From Symbiodinium natans (lineage: Eukaryota; Sar; Dinophyceae; Suessiales; Symbiodiniaceae), in NCBI GenBank assembly GCA_905221605.1, contig CAJNDS010002392.1, positions 310,001 to 374,000 on the forward strand: DNA of 64,000 nucleotides. Reading direction: 5' to 3'. Shown piece by piece: positions 10,431-20,215 of this stretch; position 1 is the stretch's first letter, and each line of letters begins with the position of its first letter. The notes under the pieces were generated by a model. It ran no database searches. It was not told the DNA's origin and was given only the letters and a program-made list of their open reading frames with translations. The position numbers were made by a program, and so were the translations under genes.

Positions 10431-10803
10431 CGAATCTCAGATCAGACATGTAGCTGCATTAACAAAGGCAGTCAGTGAGCCGTTTGACTACAATACGCAT
10501 TTTTGTTTTAGATAAAATGCTCAAGACTTTGCGTTTAGTGTGCGAGTTAAACGTGCGATATTGGGTAAGTTTTTGTAAATATTGGGAATATGTCATTAAA
10601 GAACTTTGCGGATGCTGGAAGTCAGAGCCTGAATGCTTTAACTGTTATAACTTTAGAGACACTGCGATTTCTGAGTTCTGAGCACTGGATTTCAGTGTCC
10701 GTGTGTTGTTTAATCTGAGTGATGTCGTACTGTTAAGAGTCAGCAGTTTCTGTCGCGATTGTTCTTTTAAAGGTTTTTTTAAGTGTTTTAGTCAGTGTGT
10801 TCT

Positions 10804-10873
10804 CCCTTATACTAGCAGTCCGTGATAGGGTTCGTAGCAGCCTTTATCTTTATAAAGGACTGTTAGCATAAGG
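10804..10873. mobile_element. Small TIR element, ACTAACAGTCC family, copy 2
   Basis: Ends CTTATACTAGCAGTCC and GGACTGTTAGCATAAG are inverted repeats of about 16 bp with two mismatches around a 40-bp core. Same family and size as the copy at 10361. Confidence 0.6.
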
Positions 10874-10898
10874 AACAGCATTACATCATTTACTCAAA

Positions 10899-10975
10899 GG
10901 CTGTAGTTACTTGTAACAACTTCTTAAAGATGTTAATAACACACTTATTTTAAGAAGTTACAAGTTACTGCAGCC
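10899..10975. repeat. Foldback hairpin
   Basis: Arms GGCTGTAGTTACTTG and CAAGTTACTGCAGCC extend inward through AACTTCTTA and TAAGAAGTT, giving about 25 paired bases around an AT-rich loop. It lies 25 bp from the preceding TIR element. Confidence 0.6.
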
Positions 10976-11187
10976 GCTGCATTAATGTTATTTTTATTAA
11001 ACCCGAAAGGCTTTTTATGTTATATATATATAAGTATAAGACAGGTATATACTCATACACATGTATATGATTGATAGTTTCGCGGTGGGGAGGCAAATAA
11101 ACTGAAACGAAAGTGCACCCGACCACGAGTCCTCTGGGCGGCAGGTGGAGGGACTGCAAGATGTCAAGAACCAGGATCACAGAACTG

Positions 11188-11278
11188 TTTGGGTTTAGGG
11201 TTTAGGGTTTAGGGTTTAGGGTTTAGGGTTTAGGGTTTAGGGTTTAGGGTTTAGGGTTTAGGGTTTAGGGTTTAGGGT
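11188..11278 (+). repeat. First telomere-like TTTAGGG array
   Basis: About 12 near-perfect TTTAGGG units. This is the first such array in the window; none occurs in the gene-dense 1-11.1 kb. Confidence 0.95.
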
Positions 11279-11740
11279 CTATAGTGCTTAGGCTAGCGGG
11301 TTTCCTATGAGTTGGGGCGTAGAGAGGCGTGTGGGCCCTTCTCTGAATTTCGGACCCCTTGTGGATCAGCCTACAAACAGAATACGGGCTCCCTTGTACG
11401 GGCAGATCTTAACGGGTCCTAGAGTTCTAGGGCCTCTAGGGTGCCCAGTAGTACCCTTATTCCTTTTTTTGGGGGGTTTAGGTTCCCTTATAAACACCTT
11501 TCTTTTTAAGCCTAGGTTACTGGACAGCCTGGGCCTTCTTGCATCCGCTGCTTCGGGTCCAACATGTTGGGCCATGACCTGGGAAGCTCCCAAAATAACT
11601 AGGGGAGCACTTAGTTGCCACAATCGTAATTCTAGAACCCACCCAATGAGGAAATCCCCATGTCTCGGAAACCCTAAACCCATCCTAAACCCTAAACCTT
11701 AAACCCTAAACCCTTAACCCTAAACCCCAAACCCATGTCT
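11279..11740. other. Spacer closed by a CCCTAAA array
   Basis: A 390-bp island lies between the TTTAGGG array and an opposed CCCTAAA array (11671-11735). It contains a TIR-like stretch near 11440-11525 (runs of T and G, then TTCCCTTATAA) that resembles the core of the elements at 30213 and 52780. Its long ORFs on both strands look non-coding. Confidence 0.4.
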
Positions 11741-13580
11741 TAGCGCACCCGTGGAGTCGCAACAGGCGGCTGACGCGCGAGAGAACGAAGCCCTACTGAA
11801 GCGCTAACTCATTGTTGTGAAAAATGCATATGGGGCCTACGTACGTAGACAAGGCAGTATCTCTAAACATTTTTTCGCGCGGACGCGCAGATGGGGGATT
11901 ATGTGTGAAGCATAGGCGCACATGCGAAGCTGCGAAGCTTTCTCTGGGTCTGCCCTCCTTTCCCCCAACTTGTTCACGACGTTCATCAGCAGACTTTTCT
12001 CGGCTCACCTTGTTCAGTGCATCTTTGAGCCATATCTTCATATGGCTATATTACGTTGTACATTAGGAGTGAGCATCCATGAGTTAGCTCGTCTCGCCAG
12101 ACCCCCAGTTGCTCTGCATCTTTCGTGCGTCTGGTTGCAAAAGCATCTTTATTGCTCTCAGATCATACGGCTTTGGATGGCGGAAGGTGCCCGAAGCTCA
12201 AATCGCTGGCAGAGATCCACATGACATTTTGCATTTTCTCTGTTTTTTCACGCCCAGACCCCGTCCTTCCGATTCCCCCGCCGCCGCCTTTTCCTCCACC
12301 GGCAGTGCTTGCCTTGGAAGCAGCAGTGCCTTTTTGATTTGTTTTTAGCATTTTTTTTTGGCCGTAAGGATGTGGCAAGCTCTGCGTACGACGCTGATGT
12401 CGCGTCCCCATCTATCTGCTCACGAGCAACATGTATATAGTGTTATTGAAAGTTGGCCAGGCGAGCCTTGAGTGCGAGCTGAATTTCGAGCCAGAGGCTG
12501 CTCTGCTATGATCTAAACTTGATGCCGAGCGGCAATCATGTGTGACAGGGTGGCAATCACGATGCATACGGTGATCACTTGGCCACTCGGACGAGAAAAA
12601 AACACTGTGTAGAATTTAGGGTTCATGTTTTGCTGTTTTGTTGAAAGAGTTTAAGCCGATGGGGCTAATCGCGTTTACGGTGCTGTTGTATCTCAGAAGC
12701 ATTATGCACATTAATTCCCTAAACAAATCCTTCAGGAAGATCGTGAAGAAGAAGAGCATGGAGAAGATGATGAGGCCCAGTGTAACTAGGGTTTCATTCG
12801 GCTCTTCGAAAGGGTTTGCATTTGATGGCAACTTCACCCGAAACCCCAACACTCCAAATTGTCGAAAAGACATGTTTCGACGCTGAGCCTGTCAACTTTA
12901 TCCGGAACTCGAAAAAATACCTAAATCCAAAGAGAAGTGTCTCGAAAGTGAGCCTCTCAACTTCACTCTAAAACAAAATTCCAAAAGGAATTATGTCGAA
13001 ACTGAGCCGTCGAAACCCCAGACCCTCAACCCACAAGCCTGAAGTCTAAACTAAACCCTAAAACCTTAAGCCCAAAACTCAAAACGGTGGCATAGGGTTT
13101 AGGGAAGAATAAGCATTCTAATTGGCCCTGCGGCAGGAGGTGGTCGTAGAACCACCGCGTCCGAAGGCAAAGGCGCTTTACTTGACTGGCCGCATGCCGA
13201 TATTGACTGCTTGTAACAGGACCAGGGGCCTACACACGTGACAGACTCCGTTACATAGGGTACGACCTGCTTGTTGTCTTGTTTTGGCAAGCACCGCTTA
13301 AGGCTTCCTGCAGTCGTGTATGCACGCGCGACATAGGTTTGTATCAAGATAGGCGTTACAAAGGTTTGTAATACATGTGCGCGTGCGCGGTCCGTGACAA
13401 CCGAGGGTTCTGGCACAGAGCCATATGGTGTTTAGAGTCATAAAGTTTATAAATTTATGTGTTTTATAGCTGTTCGAAAATGTCAGGCGCGACCCTTGCG
13501 TCCGGCGCCACCGCGCACCCCGCCGCCGGCGAGCGACGCTTGTGCTAGTTTCATTGGGTTTAGAGAGTATTTATTTGTAA
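11741..13580. other. Unassigned intergenic DNA
   Basis: No recognisable gene. Short ORFs overlap on both strands and none has a motif. Isolated degenerate CCCTAAA units occur at 12990-13100. Confidence 0.4.
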
Positions 13581-14975
13581 ATGAGGTGGTGTGTGAAAGG
13601 TTCAGGGCGAGGATTTAGGGCTCTGCGTGATTTTTTTTTGTGATGAGGTGGTGTGTGAAGGGTTCAGGGTGAGGATTTGAGGCTCTGCCTGATTGTTTTT
13701 GCTGATGAGGTGCTGTGTGAAGGGTTTAGGGTGAGGACTTTAGGCTTTGAGTGATTTTTGTTGTGACGAGCTGGTGTTCCAGGGGTTTGCATGATTTTTT
13801 TTGTGATGAGGTGGTGTGTGAAGGGTTTAGGGCGAGGATTTTTAGGGCTCTGCGTGATTTTTTTTTGTGATGAGGTGGTATGTAAAGGGTTTAGGTTAGT
13901 CGTTGCGTGATTTTTTTTGAGTGATGAGGTGGTGTGTGAAGGGTTTAGGGTGAGGATTTAAGGCTTTGCGTGATTTTTTTGGCGATGAGGTAGTGCTTCG
14001 GGGTTTCGCATGATTTTTTTTGGTGATGAGGTGGTGTGTGAAGGGTTTAGGGTGAGGATTCAGGGCTCTGCGTGATTTTTTTGGCGATGAAGTGGTGTGT
14101 GAAGGGTTTAGGGTGAGGATTTAAGGCTTTGCGTGATTTTTTTTGGTGATGAGGTAATGCTTCGGGATTTCGCATGATTTTTTTTGGTGATGAGGTGGTG
14201 TGTGAAGAGTTTAGGGCGAGGATTCAGGGCTCTACGTGATTTTTTTTGGTGATGAGGTGGTGTGTGAAGGGGTGTATTTCAACGTCGGGTGAGGATTTAA
14301 TGCTTTACATAGCTTTGAATCCTCACTCTAAACCCTTCACACACCACGTCATCACAAAACAAAAATCATGCAAGACCCTGAAACATCACCTCCTCACTAA
14401 AAAATATCACGCAAAGCCTTACATCCTCACCCTATACCCTTCACGCACCACCTCATCGCCAAAAAAGAATAACGCAGAGCCCTAAATCCCCGCCCTAAAC
14501 TCTTCACACACCACCTCATCACAAAAAAAAATCATGCGAAACCCTGAAACACCACCTCATCACAAAAAAAAATCACGCAAAGCCCTAAATCACCTTAAGC
14601 CCTTAACACACCACCTCATCACAGACAAAAAATCACGCAGAGCCCTAAAAATCCTCGCCCTAAACCCTTCACACACCACCTCATCACCAAACAAATCACG
14701 CAAAGCCCTAAATCATAACCCTAAACCCTTCACACACCACCTCATCACCAAAAAAATTCACGCAAAGCTTAAAATCTCACCCTAAACCCTTCACACACCA
14801 CCTCATCACCAAAAAAAATCACGTAGAGCCCTGAATCCTCGCCCTAAACTCTTCACACACCACCTCATCACCAAAAAAAATCATGCGAAACCCCGAAGCA
14901 CTACCTCATCACCAAAAAAAATCACGCAAAGCCTTAAATCCTCACCCGAAGCCTTATCACAAAACAAATTCATGC
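13581..14975. repeat. Inverted duplication of a ~62-bp tandem repeat
   Basis: 13581-14300 repeats GATGAGGTGGTGTGTGAAGG, GTTTAGGGTGAGGAT and GCGTGATTTTTTTTG about ten times. 14311-14975 carries the same units in reverse complement (CACACACCACCTCATCAC). Long specific blocks match across the arms: 14140-14265 is almost the exact reverse complement of 14795-14925, which puts the symmetry centre near 14.53 kb. Each unit contains one TTTAGGG heptamer. ORFs here are repeat translations. Confidence 0.85.
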
Positions 14976-15049
14976 ACACTACCCTTAGAATCCGACAAGG
15001 CGCGTGTCGCAATCGGGGCGCGGCGCCGCCCGCCGCAGGCTTTCAAGAG

Positions 15050-15770
15050 TTCATAGGGTTTGTAGGGTTTATAGGTTTTATATGCTTTACTAACGAATAA
15101 AAAGGGTTTATAAGTTTCATATGGGTTTAGGGTTGCAGAGCTCAACTTCAATAATATGTAGAGTTTCATTTTATGTGCTGAATAGTTTTTTTCTGAGGTG
15201 CTTAAGCAGCTATAGATTTCATATGTTTTTTAGGATTATAGAGTTTTTAGGTTTTATATGTTTGGGACCTGCTGAAAAGGTCGATGAGATTCTTGTAGTT
15301 TTAAGGGTTAAATAGTTTTTATATTTATTTGCTGTACAGAGTGCTTGAAAAGTCAAAGGTTTTTTTTTAGGGCTATAGTGACTATAACCTTTAAGATTCA
15401 TATGGCCTATATGGTTATAGGGATTATAAACTTGTGTGTGAGTGTGTTTTATAGATACTTGAAAAAAGTTCATAAGATTCATATGGTTTTAGTGTTGTAG
15501 GGATTATAAACTTTGTATGCTTTATAGATGCTTGAAACAAGTTCATGAGAATCATACGGTTTTTAGGATTATAGAGTTCACATGCTTTATAGGTTTATAG
15601 ATGGTTGTGAAAGGTTCATAAGATTCATAGGGTAAGAGTGAGTACAAACTTTATGTTTTATAGATGGTTGAAAAAAGTTCATAAGATTCATATGTTTTTT
15701 AGGGTTATAGAGTTCGTATGCTTTAGATATTTTTAGAAAGTTTAAAAAGTTCACAATGTTTGTTTAGAAG
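15050..15770 (+). repeat. Degenerate AT-rich tandem repeat
   Basis: Units of about 60-90 bp contain AAGTTCATAAGATTCATATG, TTTTTAGGGTTATAGAGTT and ATGCTTTATAGATGG, clearest at 15440-15740. Units drift in length. No gene is seen. Confidence 0.6.
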
Positions 15771-15839
15771 GCTGCTGCCGAAGCGCCTGCAAAGCGCCGA
15801 CGAATGTGAGCTCGCCATAGGTGGACCTAGGGTTTATGT

Positions 15840-17300
15840 GCCTTGTACGGCTTAGGGCTTAGGGCTGAGGGTTGGGCCCAAACCCTAAACCCTTAACCCT
15901 AAACGCTAAACCCCAACCCGTAAACCCTAAACCTAAACCCTAAACCCTAAACCCTGAACCTTAAACCCTAAACCCTAAACCCTAAACCCTAAACCTGAAA
16001 CCCTAAACCCGTTGGCCTGCTGGGCTGAAGAAGCTGTGGCAGGATTCGCGCTTCCCTATCTGTGCTACCGGGATCAGAGCACGCTGGGCGCACAGGGAGC
16101 GCGGGCAGTGTGTGCGGAGGAATCCCGCTCCAACAAAGCTATAGCCTCCTAAACTCTAAGCCCTAGACCCTAAACCCTAAACTCTGAATCCTGAACCCTG
16201 AACCCTAAACCCTAAACCCTAAACCCTACACCTAAACCCTAAACCCTAAACCTTAAACCCTAAACCCTAAACCCTAAACTCAAGCCCTATAAGGAATAGC
16301 TTAGGGTGCTGTTTCGCCGCCTGGGACGGTATGAGGCGGGATGGAAATGTTCACTTGCCTCCAATCGAGTCATGGGTGCTCGTCACATTTTATGAAGCTT
16401 TCAAGCCTAGTCTGCGTTCCACTTCATAGCCACCCTAAACCCTAAACCCTAGACCCCAAACCTCAAACCCTAAACCTGCAAACAAGCCACACTCTCCAAA
16501 GCCCACACGAAGCCCCTAAATGGAGCGCCAGAAACGCTAAAGGCCCTGAACCCCAGCATGAAATCACCCGTGTTAGGGTTTAGGGTTTGGGGTTTGGGGT
16601 TTGGGGTTTAGGCTAGGGGGTTTAGGGTTTAGGGTTTAGGGCTTGGGGCTCAGGGCATAGTCCTTTAGATTTATAGCACGGCACCTTCAAAATTGTTGAC
16701 CCACTTAGAGAACCACCTATATACTTGCAGGTTCGGGGGCACAGGGCTTAGGGTCGGGCTTAGGCGGCGAGCACTTGGCTTATGACTGCAGGTTTTTCGG
16801 TCGCCTAAACCCCAAACCCCAAACCTCAAACCCCAAACCTCAAACCCCCAACCCCAAGCCCCAAGCCCCAAGCCCCAACCCCCAAACCCCAAGCCCCAAA
16901 CCCCAAGCCCCAAGCCCCAAACCCCAAACCCCAAGCCCCAAACCCCAAGCCCCAAACCCCAAACCCTAAACCCTAAACCCTAAACTCCAAAACCCCAAAC
17001 CCCAAACCCCAAACCCAGCGAACTTGGGCAAGACAGAAGAGCCCCTAAACCCTAAACCCCAAACCCTAAACCCTACACCCCAGACCCGAAGAGCCCCTGG
17101 TTTGGAGCGGGGGACCATGAGTCGGCTGAGACCTCTGGCGGTCCGATCTCGGCCCTGTGGGCTTAACCCTAATGCCAATGGTGGAGGGTTTAGGGTTTAG
17201 GGTTTAGGGTTTAGGGTGTAGGGTTTAGGGTTTAGGGTTTAGGGTTTAGGGGGTTTAGGGTTTTTAGGGTTTAGGGTTAGGGTTCAGGGTGTAGACGTCG
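15840..17300. repeat. Telomere-like mosaic with CCCCAAA/CCCCAAG variants
   Basis: Blocks of CCCTAAA (15880-16010, 16143-16290), TTTAGGG (16574-16658, 17183-17300) and a variant block of CCCCAAA and CCCCAAG (16805-17020) alternate with unique islands. The islands at 16011-16140 and 16300-16430 are GC-rich and may be exon remnants, but I recognise no domain. Confidence 0.85.
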
Positions 17301-17682
17301 GAGGAGAGATTGTAAGGCTCAAAGCCTGAGGGTTTTGAGTTTGGGCTTCGTTCTCCGGGCCTGCAACGGCTACAGCCACAGCGAGTTTTTCACGCAGGCT
17401 GAAAAAAGAACACGCGTGCACAGATAACAAAGAGAAACAAACAAAATAAGAAAAAATCAGAAGTTCGCCGTTCGGAATGGCGTGCGGTTAGGCCTAGAAC
17501 CGCTGGGCATGACATGTGTGTGCCATATGTAGGTGTAAATATGTATTTTTGTATTATGATATTTATATTTACTCTTTTAAAGCAATAAGAAAAACCCAAA
17601 GCTAAATAGACCCTAAAGGCGGCGGGCTCATATATATATATATGTATATATAATTTTTAGGGTTCATATTTGGTTCCCCAAG
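17301..17682. other. Spacer with TA microsatellite and a right introner end
   Basis: No gene is seen. A TA/TG run lies at 17630-17652. The last 30 bp (TTTTTAGGGTTCATATTTGG, then TTCCCCAAG) match the right ends of the introns in the following gene, so this is the 3' part of an upstream intron whose left end I did not find. Confidence 0.5.
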
Positions 17683-18897
17683 GCACACCCAGTGCGGCCA
17701 TGAAGCACTTCCAGTCCTATGCCGCAGCCAACCGGCTGATCCTCTCCTTCCACTACTACCAGCCTCCAAGCACTGTCAGTTGGGAGAAGATCCTTGGGGA
17801 CGAAGTATGAACCCTAAAAGGGTCTATGGTTATCATAATACCTTGATAGGAGTTATGACCCTAAACCCTAAGCCCGAAGCCCTAAAACCCTCAACCCTAA
17901 ACCCTAGACCCTAAACCCTAAACCCCAAACCCCAAACACCAAACCCTAAACCCAATTTTAGGGGTTCATTTGGTCCCCAAAGGATGGTCGAGCTCGCCAA
18001 GGCGAACGCGCAGAAGTTGGGCGGCGTACCAGTTTGGCTCAGCGAGTACCTTGGGGACGACTTGCACCCTAAATGGGTTTAGGGTTTAGGGGTTTGGGGT
18101 TTGGGGTTTAGGGTTTAGGGTTCAGGCTCCCTAAACAGGAATTTTCGCAGTAGAGGGTGTATATGACCCCAGTTTTAGGGTTCATGTGGCCTCCCAGGTA
18201 CTTCGAGGGATCGGCGCAAGAGTTGGCCGACAAGCTGGCACTGAGTACGGACCTGGGTGTGCCAGCCACAACATACTGGCAGCACCTCAGATGAGCCAAC
18301 CCTAAACCCTAAACCCTATACCCTATACCCTAAACCCTAAACCCTAAACCCTAAACCCTAAACCCTATCAACAGCAGGTCCGTGAAATAGCCCCTCTACA
18401 GCCCACAAGGGGGATTGCAGTAGCATGGGTGTGTGATCCCCAGTTTTTGGGCTCATCTCGTCACCAAGGTATGCAGATATCACCTACACCCAGACAGAAG
18501 GCTGGTACAAGTACGACGCAGCTGTGCTGAATGCCGGTGGCGACCCAGTCACCCCAAGTGGAGTCATCAACGACAAGTCATGGCCAACTTATCAGAAGAC
18601 CGTGTACAACGGCGCCTACATCGGCCCTTGGGATATTCTCCCAACTTTCCCCTTTATACTGGGTTTCAGAGGGTCCTATCTATAGGAATCTGTTTCAGAG
18701 GGTCTTAAGGGTCCATCCCAGGCACGTTCTTCGGTGCCAGCATCACCGGGGCCGAGGGCGCCCAGGAGAACGTCTTGAAGCTGGTGCCGGCAGACAGCCT
18801 AGTGGAGTCCAGAAAGGGGGAGGTCAAGAGCTGGCCAGAATACGCGAAGACCTTCCTGCACAAGGTCCGGAAGTCACGAGATGCAAGGTGGACGTAA
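17683..18897 (+). CDS. GH5-like glycoside hydrolase, partial, five exons
   Basis: Exons 17683-17788, 17983-18045, 18198-18281, 18469-18623 and 18722-18897 join with matching phase at all four junctions. The product reads LILSFHYYQPP (the conserved His-Tyr strand), then VPVWLSEY (the nucleophile Glu strand of clan GH-A), then TTYWQ/YADITYTQTEGWYKYD. This is closest to endoglycoceramidase-like or cellulase-like GH5 enzymes (TYWQ, then EGLY). Known role: hydrolysis of beta-glycosidic bonds in glycolipids or glucans. The N-terminal half with the acid/base Glu is absent, so the gene is 5'-partial or starts further upstream. The TAA at 18895 may instead be part of a GTAAGG donor, with an introner following at 18997. 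Donors are GA, GT, GC and GC. Confidence 0.6.
17789..17982 (+). mobile_element. Introner intron 1 (GA-AG) filled with CCCTAAA
   Basis: The left end GATCCTTGGGGACGAAGTAT (then GAACCCTAAAA) is inverted against the right end TTTTAGGGGTTCATTTGG (then TCCCCAAAG). Target bases GAT occur at both junctions. The interior 17864-17953 is a CCCTAAA array. Confidence 0.75.
18046..18197 (+). mobile_element. Introner intron 2 (GT-AG) with TTTAGGG array
   Basis: GTAC occurs at both junctions (GAGTACCTTGGGG on the left, CCCAGGTAC on the right). One copy supplies the GT donor and the element end supplies the AG. The interior holds a TTTAGGG array at 18076-18123. The right subterminal block TATATGACCCCAGTTTTAGG is shared with other copies. 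Confidence 0.8.
18282..18468 (+). mobile_element. Introner intron 3 (GC-AG) with CCCTAAA array
   Basis: The left end GCACCTCAGATGAGCC and right end GGGCTCATCTCGTCACCAAG are inverted repeats. A CCCTAAA array fills 18299-18368. The right subterminal block TGTGATCCCCAGTTTTTGGG matches the other copies. Confidence 0.75.
18624..18721 (+). mobile_element. Intron 4 (GC-AG), degenerate introner without array
   Basis: This is a 98-bp intron starting GCCCTTGGG and ending CCATCCCAG, with GC at both junctions. The terminal inverted repeats are weak and there is no telomere-like array. Confidence 0.55.
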
Positions 18898-18996
18898 GGA
18901 TGTTGTTTTTGATGTGGTGGCCCGCGTCTCACGAGCCATCGGAAGGAGGATGAGGCTCCGACTCCCTAGCTGACTCTTTCTAGTATAGTATACATC

Positions 18997-19108
18997 CTTG
19001 GGGGCCAAATGAACCTTTAAAGCTGGGGTCATATATCCTATACTACAAGAATTCCTCTTTTGGTATATGATTTATGAACCCCTTTTGGGGTTCAATTTCG
19101 TGCCCAAG
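18997..19108. mobile_element. Compact introner copy lacking telomere-like repeats
   Basis: The left end CTTGGGGGCCAAATGAACC and right end GGTTCAATTTCGTGCCCAAG form inverted repeats, with subterminal GCTGGGGTCATATATCC. The 112-bp element has no heptamer array, so it shows the core unit. Whether it is spliced is unknown. Confidence 0.7.
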
Positions 19109-19339
19109 GATTTCGGTAGTTCTCACTTGTTCCGCTGATCGCAAGGGAGCCTCTTGACAAGTAGGGTAAGTTCTTCTGAGGCCACCAGCCAGGGACACAT
19201 GGTTTGGATTGTGGGGCTCCATGCTATGTTGCTTTGGGTTATACTTTAACTTATGTACGTAACGACTTACACCATACTCCACTATGCCATGATGTTTGGG
19301 GCAGCATCGTTTCTTGGGACCTGGTTTTGCGCTTGCTTC
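19109..19339 (+). other. Island after the compact introner
   Basis: No recognisable exon. It carries a GTAAGT-like donor near 19165 but no convincing frame. Confidence 0.3.
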
Positions 19340-20215
19340 CCTAAACCCTAAACCCTAAACCCTAAACCCTAAACCCTAAACCCTAAACCCTAAGCCCCCA
19401 ACCGAAGTTGCGAAGAAAGCTCGGTTGGGCTGAAGGGTGCACAGCAGGGAGGTTGGTGGAGGACGTGGGCTGGCGAAACCCTAAACCCTTAACCCTAAAC
19501 CCTTAACCCTAAACCCTTAGCCCTAAACCCTTAGCCCTAAACCCTAAACCCTAAACCCTTAACCCTAAACCTTTAACCCTAAACCCTTAACCCTTAACCG
19601 TATTTCCTATACTCTGTTAGTATAACTTGCTTTGCGGCCCAATTCCCGACGAGCCCCAAATTTGGGCAAGGAAAGAGGAGACCGCCAGGCATCCGAGAAA
19701 AGTTGCCACGGCATCTTGCACCATGCTGAGTATTGCGTAGAATAGGGTTTGGGGTTTGGGGTTTAGGGTTTTAGGTTTAGGGTTTGGGGTTTGGGGTTTG
19801 GGGTTTAGGGTTTGGGGGTGGCCTTCCGGGGTGTACATGTGCATGGATCCTTGTGGAGCTGCAGCGACGCGCAGCGTCTTTTTCGGACATTGAGGGGTTG
19901 TTTGAGAATAGCCGCGGGCAGTGAATATGCCACGAAGACCCAAACCCCGAAGTGCTGCAAGCCCTAAACCCCTAAACCCTAAACCCGTAAACCCTAAACC
20001 CTAAACCCGTAAACCCTAAACCCTAAACCCGTAAACCCTAAACCCTAAACCCTAAACTCTAAACCCTAAACCCTAAACCCTAAACCCTAAACCCTAAACC
20101 CTAAACCCTAAAACCCTAAAACCTAAACCCCTAAACCCGTAAACCCTAAACCCTAAACCCTAAACCCTAAAACCCTAAAACCTAAACCCCTAAACCCGTA
20201 AACCCTAAAACCCTG
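19340..20215. repeat. CCCTAAA-rich block with one inverted TTTAGGG/TTTGGGG array
   Basis: CCCTAAA arrays at 19340-19395, 19479-19600 and 19959-20215 (some units CCCGTAAA or CCCTTAA) enclose an opposite-strand array at 19742-19818. Islands between are 80-150 bp. No gene is seen. Confidence 0.85.

Noticed and set aside
11188-11278. True chromosome telomere
   Set aside because: The array is short, is followed by unique DNA and by arrays on the opposite strand, and the window does not end in it.
11307-11702. 131-codon ORF in the first island
   Set aside because: Proline/leucine-rich, overlaps a minus-strand ORF of similar length, and ends in CCCTAAA units; no domain.
13581-14975. CRISPR-like array
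   Set aside because: Units are contiguous without unique spacers, appear in both orientations, and the context is eukaryotic.
16775-16969. ORF made of PKPQTPNPKP repeats (also at 19617, 36480, 50279 and 63131)
   Set aside because: It is a translation of CCCCAAA/CCCTAAA heptamers, with no coding evidence.
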